Both the position numbers and the translations under genes were made by a program. A stretch of 64,000 nt of DNA, taken from contig OY755171.1 in assembly GCA_963576735.1 (NCBI GenBank), forward strand, positions 11,532,001 through 11,596,000. Reading direction: 5' to 3'. This stretch comes from Bedellia somnulentella. Its lineage: Eukaryota > Arthropoda > Insecta > Lepidoptera > Bedelliidae. The notes beneath the pieces were generated by a model that saw only the letters and a list, made by a program, of their open reading frames with translations, had not been told where the DNA came from and made no database searches. Numbering within the stretch: the stretch's first letter is position 1; the number at the start of each line of letters is the position of its first letter. This document shows, piece by piece, positions 10,001 to 19,375 of the stretch.

Positions 10001-13000
10001 CTCACTTTGATAAGTTAATCAACGAAAATCATTTCTCTAAAGACCTTTTGAATCATATATAATTCGTCTTTATTTATAAAAAGATGTGTATAATATTTTT
10101 TATTCATATATAAGTAATAGGCGATAGGCCTGCCCCCTATCACAACAAACGTGACAAAGTCACGTGATGTTCAGAAGTATAAGTACCTCTGCCAACCCCT
10201 TCGGGGATATTCGGCGTGAACGTTTATGTTATGTTATGTTATGTTATATAAGTAATATTCATTATAAAGTAAAAAGAAGATACTTGTCAATAATCTTGAC
10301 TGCAAATATGAAACATGGTTTGTTGTACTCAAAACATTTCGAAACTGAATTACCAATATAATCAAAATAATACGCGGGAGCAAACAATAAATATTAACAT
10401 TAATTTATAAAAACCAGAAACAATTGAGAGACCAAAGCATTTTAATAATTAGCGAGTTAAAGTTAGGGAAATAACATTAAAGTTGGGGTACGGTTTCATG
10501 ATTATTGCTCATTAGATCCGCAATCGACGTTCGCCTGAAAACACCCGCCCGCCCTGAGTCCTCAGCGCTCACTGGAACTTCCCCACTTCGCCAAACAAAT
10601 TGGAGTGTTTTGTGTATAGCTCATGGTGCCACTTCACAATATGGAAAGGTCTTCTTTGTTATTAGCTAATTTGTACCTCAACTTGTTGAATGCGCCGTAG
10701 GAAAAAAAAAGTGAGGGATGTGATTGTTGACTTACTTTGCATTTGTTAGCTTCTTCTGATGACGAGGATGACGATGATGATGAATCACAGCTTTTAGTTT
10801 TTTCATGACTCTGCGGTAAATAAAAATAAATAAATTACGAAAACGCTCTTATAGCTCGTAGGAATTTAATTGAGTTTTTTTGCAAATGTTTTACAGACAA
10901 CCATATAGTGTAAAATATATCAATTAGTTCATCAATCTTTCATATATGTCCTTTTATTTTTTACTTTTCTGACAGCACAATAACTATTTGGTCTTGATTT
11001 GTCCTATGTTCTCTACTAACATTACCATCTTTGTATATGTTATAATTCCAATAAATGAAAGAATGGTAAGTAGCAATGAGAGTTCATCTCAATCATAGGT
11101 GGTAAATTAACTCAATATTTCTATATTTATTAAAACTGTCTTACTATTAGTTATTAACACGCTTATAATAGCTTCACCTGTATGTATGTAAGTATGTATG
11201 TAGGTATGTATGTAGGTATGTATGTAGGTATGTATGTAGGTATGTATGTAGGTATGTATGTATGTATATGTATGTATTTAAACGACTCCTTTAAACTCGA
11301 TTTTGACCCACTTTAAACGGACCGATGAACTCAAAATTTTAACATTTATCGAGAATCACGGACAATATAATAATTTCATATGTTCATTCCGCTATCCTGA
11401 TTAGGGTCGCCAGGATTAAATAATTTCAAATAATTCAGTACTAAAAAGTTAAAAATAAAATATAATAAAAACTAAAAACACGCTTTTAAAGCACATCAAA
11501 CTAAAAAGTGGAAAATAATTCTTAATATAAGCTGAAAACGGTAATGAACAAAAAATACTGGTACGAGTATTATTGTGAAAAAGCGTGGGTTGCTTGATAG
11601 ACTAAGAATATGTCACAGAGCGCCCTACGCTATTTTAGAATAATACCAGTTTTTTTGTTCATTACCGTTTTCAGCTTATATTAGGAATTATTATTAAATT
11701 AAGTTAAAAATAACATAACGATGAACCGTCCTGGATTTGTTTGTAAGTTCGGCTTACAAGTTTTTGTTGTATTTTTTTTTCATAAAACCAAATTTATCCT
11801 AATCTAATTAAAATTTACAGATTGCGTACACAATTTAACTTTCAATTTCTATTACACTGCAATGTTGTAATTGATAGACGAGTGTACTGTTTGAATATAC
11901 GTTTATTACTACTAAAGACTTAAGACTAACTTACATTATATAATGGCAAGAGGGGGACAAGATGCACTCACACTACACTACACCTTCCCCCTTTGCAAAT
12001 AAAAAAATATATTTTAACATATTTTTTAAAGAAATTATTATTGATTAATCCATTCACTAAAGTACTATAATATCAATTAGAGTACAATATCAAATAAAAA
12101 TTAATTTTGTACTTTTTAGAACTTATTTATCTATGTGATAAAACTTAACTATAATACTTAATTAAATCTATTAGTAAAATCCGGGATAATCAAACAAATC
12201 GTAGGCCAAACAATTTGCCGCGTAATCACAATCAAGTATTTTTTTTTTAGACGTGTCATTTTTTTATACATTTCTCCTTCACAATCGTAATCAACTTTAT
12301 TATATTTCGTTTATTTTTATAGTATTCTCTCTTATATTTTTATCGTATATTTAAAATAGCTGTGGACAACCATGCTTCCATCTCAAGTCATATATTTATT
12401 TATTCTTCATCTCTTATCAAGGTACACTAATATAATTATTGGGTCGGCCGCCCTTTTACATAATATTAAATTCATTCATTTTATTTAATTTCAAGGTACA
12501 TTTTTTTTTTATTATATAATATGCGCATTCATTTGCTTATTCTACAGTCTCTCTCTTTTAACACTCTTTTGGTGTCCAATTTTCTTCACGAAGGGTATTC
12601 AACCGCGTCATGATCAGATAAAAAGGATTCAGAGATCTGCTTTGTACCTTGGTGTACCTTGTATGACTTAATATACTACTTTCAAAAAGCTTCCGTTATT
12701 CTTACATTCCATATTTCGTTATCAATTGGTAAATAATCGAAGTAACATTTGAGTGATCAAGTCAAATGAACATCAAAAACTTATCAATTGAAACTACCTT
12801 TCTACAAACTGCTTTTCATAACCTTTCAAATCCATCATACTAACTTTGGCTACATTCCATTACTTTTTTTAATCATAACAATCGCATCACGTTACCATCT
12901 CGATCTTACCACACACAGCGATCACTTCATAGAATTCTCCATGCCATATATGTATGCAACGCTATCTCTTCCATCGCCGTACCAAAACATACGCAAATAT

Positions 13001-16000
13001 CAGCCTAGCAACAGCCATCTGACAACACCTTCCTTTACCTAAATTCTTAGTTTCATACTTCAGTAAACCTCACTTTCATGTTTTTCAATAATATCAATTC
13101 ATTTGACTTTACTAACAGATTTCCTTTCATTTCCACCATGCTTATTTAATATTTTCTTTAACAATACACCACAATAATCCACTTCGTTTCTTTGACAGTA
13201 TGAACATTATTTTGAAAAACAAAATTACTTTATCACAAATACTACATAGCTCAGACAGGCTAACAAAACATTTAATGCAAACCTTTTTTTATGTAACATA
13301 GTTCACATCGTATATCTTACTATATTATTCTCGCATAGTAACTATCTTTTCAACGTTAATTTAAAATGATTCGTAAGCGCACTAAGAATAGTAAAATTAT
13401 ATTATATTGTTATACAGTTTCTAATTACTAAAGATTTTAACTGAATTAATAAAACATCCCTAAATAATGAAATTACTTCTACTTCTATTTTAATTAATAG
13501 GAATGCTAGATTAATTTAAAAATTAACTATCGATAAAACTAAACCTTAAATTCAATGTCACTTTATTCACACACAGACACAAATTATATTCTTATAATTC
13601 AGCCACTGAAAGATTTTCTTGCCAATGAAAGACATCCATATGAGGGTCACTTCATTCTCTCAGGTTCTCTCTTATATTTTTATCATATATTTAAAATAGC
13701 AACCATGCTTCCTGTGCGCAGCGCAGCCACTAGGCCGCACTGGCAGGGTCGCCATGCAATGTTGTAATTGATAGACGAGTGTACTGTTTGAATATACGTT
13801 TATTACTACTAAAGACTTAAGACTAACTTACATTATATAATGGCAAGAGGGGGACAAGATGCACTCACACTACACTACAACACAATAATAAGTACAAAGT
13901 TGTTGACCAAACGGTGATAAAGAATCATAACAAGACCTTCACCTCTGAACCATATGTCCTAGTTCTACTATCTGGAATTTACATTATGTTTTTCTATTGA
14001 AGATTGCATAAATATAAATGATGACACAAAGTCTTCACAAAGTACCAAAATCGTATTTAATTTTCAAAAAATATTGTTTAATTACCCTCTTTACATACAT
14101 ACATACATATACTCACGGCTATGAATCCCTTAAAGGGGTAGCCAGAGCTAAGGAATCAGAAATTCCTCAGCCACTTTTGGAAGTTGCGTGGGGAAAAGAT
14201 GGTGGAATAAAGGATGTTGGTGATGGGTCTCCAACCGCATCGCCCAAAAATCCCTTAATAGCCCTTAATACCGTTAGTCGCCTCTTACGTACACCCACCG
14301 GAAGAAATGGGGTAGTGTTATTCTAAGCCGACACTACACAGCTCCTCCCCACCCTCTTTATATGGTTAAATTACCCAAAAAAATAACTACGTGTGTAATG
14401 TGATAATATATCATGTGTACTTCAGGAGACAACAAAAGGGTTTCAATGTCATATAATTGTTCAAGAATTTATCCTGTATAAATTCATTTATTTATTTCAA
14501 AACTAGCTTTTTGCCCGCGACTTCGTCCGCGTGGACTATATTGTTTGCACCCGGTTTAAACCCAAAATACCAAAACACTATCTCAGCTTCTGTTTTTATA
14601 TTTATTTTCACGCGGGCGTTGTTAAGGACATTGAGGCTTTTTAAGTGAATGTTGAGCGCTGCAGTTGGTGACGCATCACTGACAACCTTTCTTTATTTTA
14701 TTTTATTTATTAGGGACATCAACAGCACATAAACATATAATTTACAAATAGATAAATACAGAAAAAAAGCCAATAACAGAAATCCACAGACGATACAAAA
14801 AACAGTAGTAAATACATTTAACTACCTTTTCCCCAATCTATTCCCAAAAGTGGATGAAGAATTACTATCTCTAAAGCTATGGCTACCCTTTTATGGAATT
14901 TATGACCGTTAGTATATACTAATGAATGATTGATAGATGAATTTCATAAATTCCATCGCACCAAGTTTTATGTTTACATACATATACTCACGGCTATAAT
15001 TCCCTAGAAGGGGTAGGTAGAATTATAAATTCCTCAGCCACTTTTGGAAGTTAAGTGGGAAAAAGATGGCATTATAAAGGTTATTGGTGATGGGTCTCCA
15101 ACAGCATCGCCCAAAAATCCCTTAAAAGCCCCAATACCCTTAGTCGCCTCTTACGACACCCGTGGGCAGAAAAGAGTAGCGACATTCTAAGCCAGCACTA
15201 CACGGCTAGATACATATATGTTTCTAGATACATAATGTCAAAAATCTCTATGTTAACTTTCATTTGCTATATCAACCCCTTGGGGGTTGAGTTTCAAACA
15301 ATCCTTTTAATTGTATGTAAGAATCATGAAACAAACCATTTTGTACCAAATTTCTATGTTTAGAAATGAGAATATCTTTAGTAAGTACAGATACGAATAG
15401 TAGTTGTGGGCTGCGGCCGGGTGCTGCCTCCTACACTGACCGTTGGTGATAGTTGGAGAGCTTGCAGCGATTGCTCGGGAATATGGGGATGGTTAGTGGT
15501 GGATCTCCATCCAAAATAATCGCTGAAGTGAAGAGATAGTGCTTACTATTAATATATATATTGATATTCTAAGCTAACAAAACAATATTTAGAAAAAGCT
15601 TGAACAACCTGAGATACGAACCCGGGACGATTGATTCATAATAATTCTAATTAAACACTCATTGTAGTTAGTTATACCGCTACGCCACGGGGATGTTACC
15701 GGCGCGGGGCGGTGTCAAATTTTTAATACGCTTTATTTTATATTAGTCTTACTATGGAAAAACAAATTTGTCATTTTAAGGTACATTTATTTTGATAAAA
15801 ATGTAAAGGTTGATGCTCCTGTGGGACCCTTGCGAATTCCTAATTTTCGAGGATTCATCATCGTATCGTTTAGCTTCTAAATTTACAGGTTTATATTCGT
15901 TTGCAATATATGTATAAGTAGACGCAAAAAATCAGTTCAGTCGATAAAACAAATAGTACTTCATCTGTCGGGAATTCTTCATTATCAGAGATTCATTATT

Positions 16001-17817
16001 GTATCATTTGGCTCATAAATTTACATATTTATATTCGTTTGCAAAATATTACCTTGTTTTAAACGACACACAGCGCCAATTCCAATCCATCCAGCAAGCA
16101 AATAATATTTTTGTTTTCCCTCGGGAACATCATTTTTCCGGGATAAAAAGTACTCTATTATTTAATTTAGGCTTCTAACTATACGTCTGCAAAATTTCGG
16201 AGCAATCGGTTTAGTAGTTACGGCGTGAAAGCGGAACAAATAAACAAACAAACAAACTCACTTTCCAATTTATAATATTAGTATGGAAGTATGGATATGG
16301 ATATGGATTAGTCTTACTATTGACAACAAATTTGTCATTTTAAGGTAAATTTATTTTGATAAAAATGTAAAGGTTGATGCTCCTGTGGGACCCTTGCGAA
16401 TTCCTAATTTTCAAGGATTCATCATCGTATCGTTTAGCTTCTAAATTTACAGGTTTATATTCGTTTGCAATATATGTATAAGTAAACGCAAAAAATCAGT
16501 TCAGTCGATAAATCAAATAGTACTTCATCTGTCGGGAATTCTTCATTATCAGAGATTCATTATTGTATCATTTCGCTCATAAATTTACATATTTATATTC
16601 GTTTGCAAAATATTACCTTGTTTTAAACGACACACAGCGCCAATTCCAATCCATCCAGCAAGCAAATAATATTTTTGTTTTCCCTCGGGAACATCATTTT
16701 TCCGGGATAAAAAGTACTCTATTATTTAATTTAGGCTTCTAACTATACGTCTGCAAAATTTCGGAGCAATCGGTTTAGTAGTTACGGCGTGAAAGCGGAA
16801 CAAATAAACAAACAAACAAACTCACTTTCCAATTTATAATATTAGTATGGATGGATGATTTCACCAGCAGAGAAACACTGCTATACATTACAGTTTAAAA
16901 GATATTTTGGATACAAAAACTTTAGCAACAGAGTATTTATAATCTGCTTATACTTATTAAAAGCTGTGTAGTGTTGGCTTAGAATGACACCAATTTCTTC
17001 CCGCGGGTGTCGTAAGAGGCGACTTAGAGTATTGAGGCTATTTAAGTGATTTATGGGCGATACGGTTGGAGACCCATTACCAACAAACTTTATTTACAAT
17101 CCATTCCTCAATTCCAAAATGGCTGAGGATTTTTAATTCCGAAGCTCCGGCAACCCCTATCTGGGATTTATAGCCGTGAGTATATGTATGAGATATACGT
17201 TTTGTTCTTGATTAAAACTACAATTAACGATCTTATAACTTAGAGCTTAATTACATGCATTACATACATACATATACTCACTGCTATACACCCCACACAC
17301 GGCTATACATTCAACTTATAGCTTACTCACACATAATATTTAGATACAAAAATAATTTAAAATCAGAGTATATTTACTTACTTCGTCACTGCTTTCATTA
17401 GAATTATTGCTGCAACCGCGACGGCGAGATCTAGAGAGAATACATAAGTATTTTAATAAAAAATATACTCTGTTTTCATGAAAAACGCTCTTAGAAAATA
17501 TAATAGGAACTGATGGCTTATCATCTCTAACAATCCATTCGGTAGTTATTTTCATCCCTCTACGGCAAAACAAGTCTAAGGTAAAATAGTGCTTCTTCTA
17601 TTATTTTAGCTCAAAACCGGCAATATTAATCCCGATTATTATTATATATAATGTCTACAAACCGCGAGAGTTTAAAAAGTGTAATATTATTCACGACTTA
17701 AACATAATTAAAAATATAGTTCATTCGTTTTACTTACTTGTTGCATGATGTAGATCTGCTTTCGACCAAAGCAACCACCGTTACAAAAACCAGGAATAAC
17801 AACAGAATTTTGTTCAT
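7028..17817 (-). CDS. Secreted poly-serine protein, multi-exon gene
   Basis: The model, in transcript order, is 17817-17738, 17430-17382, 10810-10736, 9791-9714, 9184-9101, then a terminal exon at 8208-8185 or at 7096-7028. Every junction has AG acceptors and GTAAGT donors, and the frame stays open throughout (129 or 144 residues). Exon 1 encodes a signal peptide (MNKILLLFLVFVTVVAL, then VES). Exon 2 is basic and cysteine-bearing (SRRRGCSNNSNESSDE). Each later cassette carries 9-13 serines followed by EE, two of them flanked by cysteines (SC or NC, and NKCK). All introns after exon 2 are phase 0. The function is unknown. S-x-E sites suit secretory-pathway phosphorylation, and low-complexity serine blocks occur in silk, glue and matrix proteins; both points are inference. 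I did not recognise a family. Confidence 0.72.
7605..7804 (-). mobile_element. Full-length SINE-B with target duplication
   Basis: The 200 bp insert is bounded by AGAATAACAT at 7595-7604 and again at 7805-7814. In its sense direction it ends GGGGATAAACGGCGTGAACG then TTTATGTTTATG. This copy defines the full length of the family. It sits between the two terminal exons of the poly-serine gene. Confidence 0.85.
7957..8094. mobile_element. Small MITE with TTA target duplication
   Basis: The termini are GGGTGC and GCACCC, and TTA lies on both outer sides. Inner arms GGATGCCTATGGTATCCACC and GGTGGATATCAAAGGCATCC pair with each other. A 3 bp TTA duplication is typical of PIF/Harbinger-related MITEs; that link is inference. 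It lies in the 3' flank of terminal exon copy B. Confidence 0.65.
8185..8208 (-). CDS. Poly-serine gene, terminal exon copy B
   Basis: The acceptor TTGTTTTCAG is followed by RKKSTNH and a TAG. It aligns without gaps to copy A at 7028-7096. A single substitution (AAG to TAG) makes the early stop. It is the first terminal exon met after 9101, so it is the simpler choice for the transcript. Confidence 0.5.
   Translation of the reverse strand, partial: RKKSTNH
8640..8700 (+). repeat. Fragment flanking the tRNA-like hairpin family
   Basis: GAGTAATAATCCCCACATGAG matches the flank of the hairpin elements at 24074 and 53007, but no hairpin is present here. It is a partial copy. Confidence 0.4.
8996..9184 (-). 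repeat. Duplicated exon-plus-intron block, copy 1
   Basis: The exon at 9101-9184 and about 100 bp of the following intron match 10635-10810. Intron blocks such as CACAATATGGAAAGGTCT and TTGTTATTAGCTAATTTG are shared, which shows genomic duplication rather than convergent serine codons. Confidence 0.85.
9101..9184 (-). CDS. Poly-serine gene, cassette exon 5
   Basis: This 84 nt, phase 0-0 exon lies between TTGTCGCAG and GTAAGT. It encodes SHEKNKNCDD, eleven serines and EEANKCK. It is a duplicate of exon 3. Confidence 0.75.
9420..9594 (-). mobile_element. 5'-truncated SINE-A with 13 bp target duplication
   Basis: TTTTGACATACAT occurs exactly at 9407-9419 and 9595-9607. The insert lacks the 5' third of SINE-A, stopping at the CCCCAATACCG block. 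5' truncation with a target duplication is the mark of LINE-driven insertion. It lies in an intron of the poly-serine gene. Confidence 0.88.
9714..9791 (-). CDS. Poly-serine gene, cassette exon 4
   Basis: This 78 nt, phase 0-0 exon lies between TTTATTCAAG and GTAAGT. It encodes NKKA, thirteen serines and EEDHRDRDH. It has no cysteine, unlike exons 3 and 5. Confidence 0.72.
10119..10246 (+). repeat. SINE-B
   Basis: This plus-sense copy runs from GGCGATAGGCCTGCCCCC to CCAACCCCTTCGGGGATATT, GGCGTGAACG and a (TTATG)n tail. It is shortened internally. Confidence 0.75.
10635..10810 (-). repeat. Duplicated exon-plus-intron block, copy 2
   Basis: This is the partner of 8996-9184. The exon is 10736-10810 and the shared intron is 10635-10735. 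Confidence 0.85.
10736..10810 (-). CDS. Poly-serine gene, cassette exon 3
   Basis: This 75 nt, phase 0-0 exon lies between TTTACCGCAG and GTAAGT. It encodes SHEKTKSCD, nine serines and EEANKCK. Confidence 0.75.
11178..11277. repeat. TATG/TAGG microsatellite
   Basis: Units of TATGTATGTAGG and TATG are repeated for about 100 bp. The array resembles an expanded SINE-A or LINE tail, but no SINE body is attached. Confidence 0.85.
11475..11688. mobile_element. Foldback element related to 3157-3683
   Basis: Arms at about 11519-11587 and 11622-11688 pair (AAGCTGAAAACGGTAATGAAC and its complement). An outer AAAAACACGCTTTTAAAG and an inner AAAAAGCGTGGG match the landmark motifs of the 3157-3683 element, although the arm sequences differ. 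Confidence 0.6.
11858..11982 (-). repeat. 3' LTR
   Basis: On the minus strand it starts with TG and ends with CA. It is almost identical to 13755-13879. Confidence 0.85.
11983..11994 (-). promoter_or_regulatory. Polypurine tract
   Basis: AAAGGGGGAAGG on the minus strand lies directly before the 3' LTR. This is where plus-strand DNA synthesis is primed in LTR elements. Confidence 0.75.
12319..12377. repeat. Internal direct repeat of the LTR element, copy 1
   Basis: TCTCTTATATTTTTATC, ATATTTAAAATAGC and AACCATGCTTCC recur at 13660-13711 in the same orientation. This suggests rearrangement of the element's leader region. Confidence 0.7.
13660..13711. repeat. Internal direct repeat of the LTR element, copy 2
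   Basis: This is the partner of 12319-12377, next to the primer-binding end of the element. Confidence 0.7.
13741..13754 (-). promoter_or_regulatory. Primer-binding site of the LTR element
   Basis: TGGCGACCCTGCCA on the minus strand directly follows the 5' LTR. The leading TGG pairs with the CCA end of a tRNA. The exact tRNA was not determined. Confidence 0.7.
13755..13879 (-). repeat. 5' LTR
   Basis: It is 125 bp long, the same length as the other LTR. It carries TATATAAT and AATAAA on the minus strand. Confidence 0.85.
14094..14350 (-). mobile_element. Full-length SINE-A with target duplication
   Basis: ACCCTCTTTA occurs at 14084-14093 and 14351-14360. The 257 bp insert therefore defines the whole SINE. 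Its sense strand starts GGGGAGGAGCTGTGTAGTG and ends in CGTGAGTATATGTATG repeats. GGTTGGAGACCC inside resembles a pol III B box (GGTTCGANNCC) with one mismatch. Confidence 0.88.
14975..15208 (-). repeat. SINE-A
   Basis: This is a minus-sense, nearly complete copy within composite copy 2. It runs from CATATACTCACGGC to CAGCACTACACGGC. Confidence 0.8.
15411..15693 (-). repeat. tRNA-derived SINE
   Basis: The minus strand starts TCCCCGTGGCGTAGCGGTAT (A-box-like) and has CCCGGGTTCGTATCTC (B-box-like) about 65 bp later, followed by a non-tRNA body. It lacks a foldable anticodon arm, so it is not a tRNA gene. Confidence 0.55.
15743..16307 (+). repeat. Tandem duplication, unit 1 (565 bp)
   Basis: The unit starts TTAGTCTTACTATGGAAA and ends in the family C tail, TAATATTAGTATGGA plus extra ATGGAT repeats. 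It is about 97-99% identical by eye to the next unit. Confidence 0.9.
16308..16857 (+). repeat. Tandem duplication, unit 2 (550 bp)
   Basis: It begins directly after unit 1 with no spacer. Differences are a handful of substitutions and the shorter ATGG run at its end. Confidence 0.9.
16973..17190 (+). repeat. SINE-A
   Basis: This is a diverged plus-sense copy with the full block order from GCTGTGTAGTGTTGGC to AGCCGTGAGTATATG. Confidence 0.8.
17382..17430 (-). CDS. Poly-serine gene, exon 2
   Basis: This 49 nt exon lies between TTCTCTCTAG and GTAAGT. One nucleotide completes the split codon from exon 1, then SRRRGCSNNSNESSDE follows, ending in phase 0. Confidence 0.7.
17738..17817 (-). CDS. 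Poly-serine gene, exon 1 with signal peptide
   Basis: The ATG at 17817-17815 opens a 26-codon exon ending with two extra nucleotides before GTAAGT. The sequence MNKILLLFLVFVTVVAL is a classic hydrophobic signal core, with VES a likely cleavage zone. CAG sits a few bases before the ATG, so a non-coding exon may lie upstream. Confidence 0.75.
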
Positions 17818-17881
17818 TGTTGTAGCTGGAAACTGATAAGTAAGTTAAAGTACCCATAAAATAATTCTTTAAAAACCATGA

Positions 17882-17888
17882 ATTTATA
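17882..17888 (-). promoter_or_regulatory. TATA-like box upstream of the poly-serine gene
   Basis: TATAAAT on the minus strand lies about 70 bp before the ATG. No good initiator sits at the expected distance, so this is weak. Confidence 0.3.
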
Positions 17889-18616
17889 ATAAGCTTAAAA
17901 CTTTTATTCACTTTAATATAAGTTCCTGAACCAAAAGACATTTTAAAATTAAATAAAATAGAGAGTTTTAAAAAAAAATGTTATCCCATGAACAATATTC
18001 TATATACCTCTAACAATTAATTACCTTGTCATTTACAAGAATTTTTAAAGTATATATGTTGACTGTTACGATGATGAATCTTTACTGAGTTTCTTAAACA
18101 CTTAAAACCCGATTCAGTACTTTTGGCGAATAATATTAATGTATTACAATATAGGTCACTATTGATAATCTTTCCTTGACGAGTGATTCTAATATGTTTG
18201 TTTAATTGTGAGGTAAACATTATTGTACTATATAGGTATACATTTATTTGTGTACGACATTATACTCATTATTTAATACAATTCTCAGTTTTTTTTATTG
18301 CGGCTCTTCTTTTCATTCCTTGGATTAGTTTAATGGATAAACGATATAAATATCCTTCTCATGTGTTCATCCGGATATTTATTGAGTAACCTGCCTTTTA
18401 CAATACGGAAAACCCTTTCAATGGCAGGATGTAGAATTGATGATGATGAATTCAGTTGTGTGATGATTCAGTATGAACGATTATTTAATTTATTATAAAA
18501 ACGTTGTGTGCATTTTTAAACTTTTGATAATCTGTTATCATTTGTTTTTTTATAAGTTTTAAACGTGAGTACTTAAGACGCGTAATTTTTAAGGGTATGT
18601 TTTTTCTCTCTCTCTA
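17889..18616. other. AT-rich intergenic DNA
   Basis: No exon or repeat family was recognised apart from possible upstream promoter sequence of the poly-serine gene. Confidence 0.45.
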
Positions 18617-18832
18617 GCTGTGTAGTGTCGGTTTAGAATAGCACTACCCCAATTCTTCCGGTGGGGTATTGGGGGCTTTTAAGGGATTTTTGGGCGATGC
18701 GGTTGGAGACACACAACCAACAACCTTTATCTTACCATCTTTTCCCCACACAACTTTCCAAAAGTGGTTGAGGAATTTCTAATTCCTTAGCTCTGGCTAC
18801 CCCTTCTATAGCCGTGAGTATATGTATGTATG
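18617..18832 (+). repeat. SINE-A
   Basis: This is a good plus-sense copy with an internal deletion of part of the 5' block (GTGGGGTATTGGGGG junction). Confidence 0.85.
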
Positions 18833-18891
18833 TTTTATCTCTCATAAATTTTACTACAATAGATGTTAATAAATATTTACATACAAAGAAC

Positions 18892-19113
18892 TACTCACGG
18901 CTCTTAATATTTTGGAAGTGAAATGGGGAAAATATTGTAATATAAAAATATTTCGACGAATTGATAACCTCCTTTTTTGAAGTCGGTTAAAAAGATGGTT
19001 GGTGATGGCCTCGTTGCCCACAATGACTTCAAAACTCTCAATATTCTTTATCGCCTAGTCAGACAACTACGGCAAGGAAAAGGTTAGTGTTATTCTAAGC
19101 TAACACTTCACAC
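18892..19113 (-). repeat. SINE-A interrupted by an AACCGACTT-type end
   Basis: This is a diverged minus-sense copy. It holds an inserted piece at about 18945-18991 with CCTCCTTTTTTGAAGTCGG, the same end sequence as the insertion at 41699-43186. Confidence 0.7.
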
Positions 19114-19134
19114 CTAACACTCACATTGTCAACT

Positions 19135-19240
19135 GGTGTGCAGTGTTCAAAACATACGTTTTGATTAGATAGTGAATACTCTTGACGGAGGGTAGGCCTA
19201 TCACCGTTTTGTACGAAGACACTGTCACATCACAACTTAG
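19135..19240 (-). repeat. SINE-B, diverged
   Basis: CATACGTTTTGATTAGATAG, GGGTAGGCCTATCACCG and GACACTGTCACAT mark an old copy. Confidence 0.6.
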
Positions 19241-19299
19241 TCATGTGAGTTTCCTCACCTTAACAAACTGATAGGGTAACCACACATATGACTTTAGAA

Positions 19300-19375
19300 A
19301 CGAATAATTGGTGTAGGCCCGACCCGGTTTTGAGCCCACGCCTGTCTGCAAGATAGGCACGCGTTGAACCCATTG
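19300..19375 (-). repeat. tRNA-like relic
   Basis: The minus strand reads GATATCTCAATGGGTTCAACG then GGGCTCAAAACCGGG, resembling diverged A and B boxes. It does not form a full cloverleaf. Confidence 0.35.

Larger units (their letters stand above)
11858..13879 (-). mobile_element. Non-autonomous LTR retrotransposon
   Basis: Two 125 bp direct repeats (11858-11982 and 13755-13879) bound 1.77 kb. Read on the minus strand they begin TGTAGTGTAG and end CATTGCA, with TATATAAT and AATAAA inside. Next to the 5' LTR is a primer-binding-type site TGGCGACCCTGCCA (13754-13741). Next to the 3' LTR is a purine tract AAAGGGGGAAGG (11994-11983). ACAC lies on both outer sides. No gag or pol frame is present, so it is a deletion derivative or a TRIM/LARD-like element. 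The superfamily cannot be assigned. It lies in the long intron of the poly-serine gene, in the same orientation. Confidence 0.85.
14503..16857 (+). mobile_element. Composite repeat, copy 2 (family C with nested SINEs)
   Basis: The order of parts repeats that of 4795-6354. The head is at 14503, a SINE-A-like part at about 14620-14950, the middle block at about 15230-15370, and the tail at 15743-16307 with a second tandem copy to 16857. Flanks of the SINE-A-like part (TGAATGATTGATRGATG, CATAAATTCC) are shared between the two composites, so they descend from one ancestor. Confidence 0.65.
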
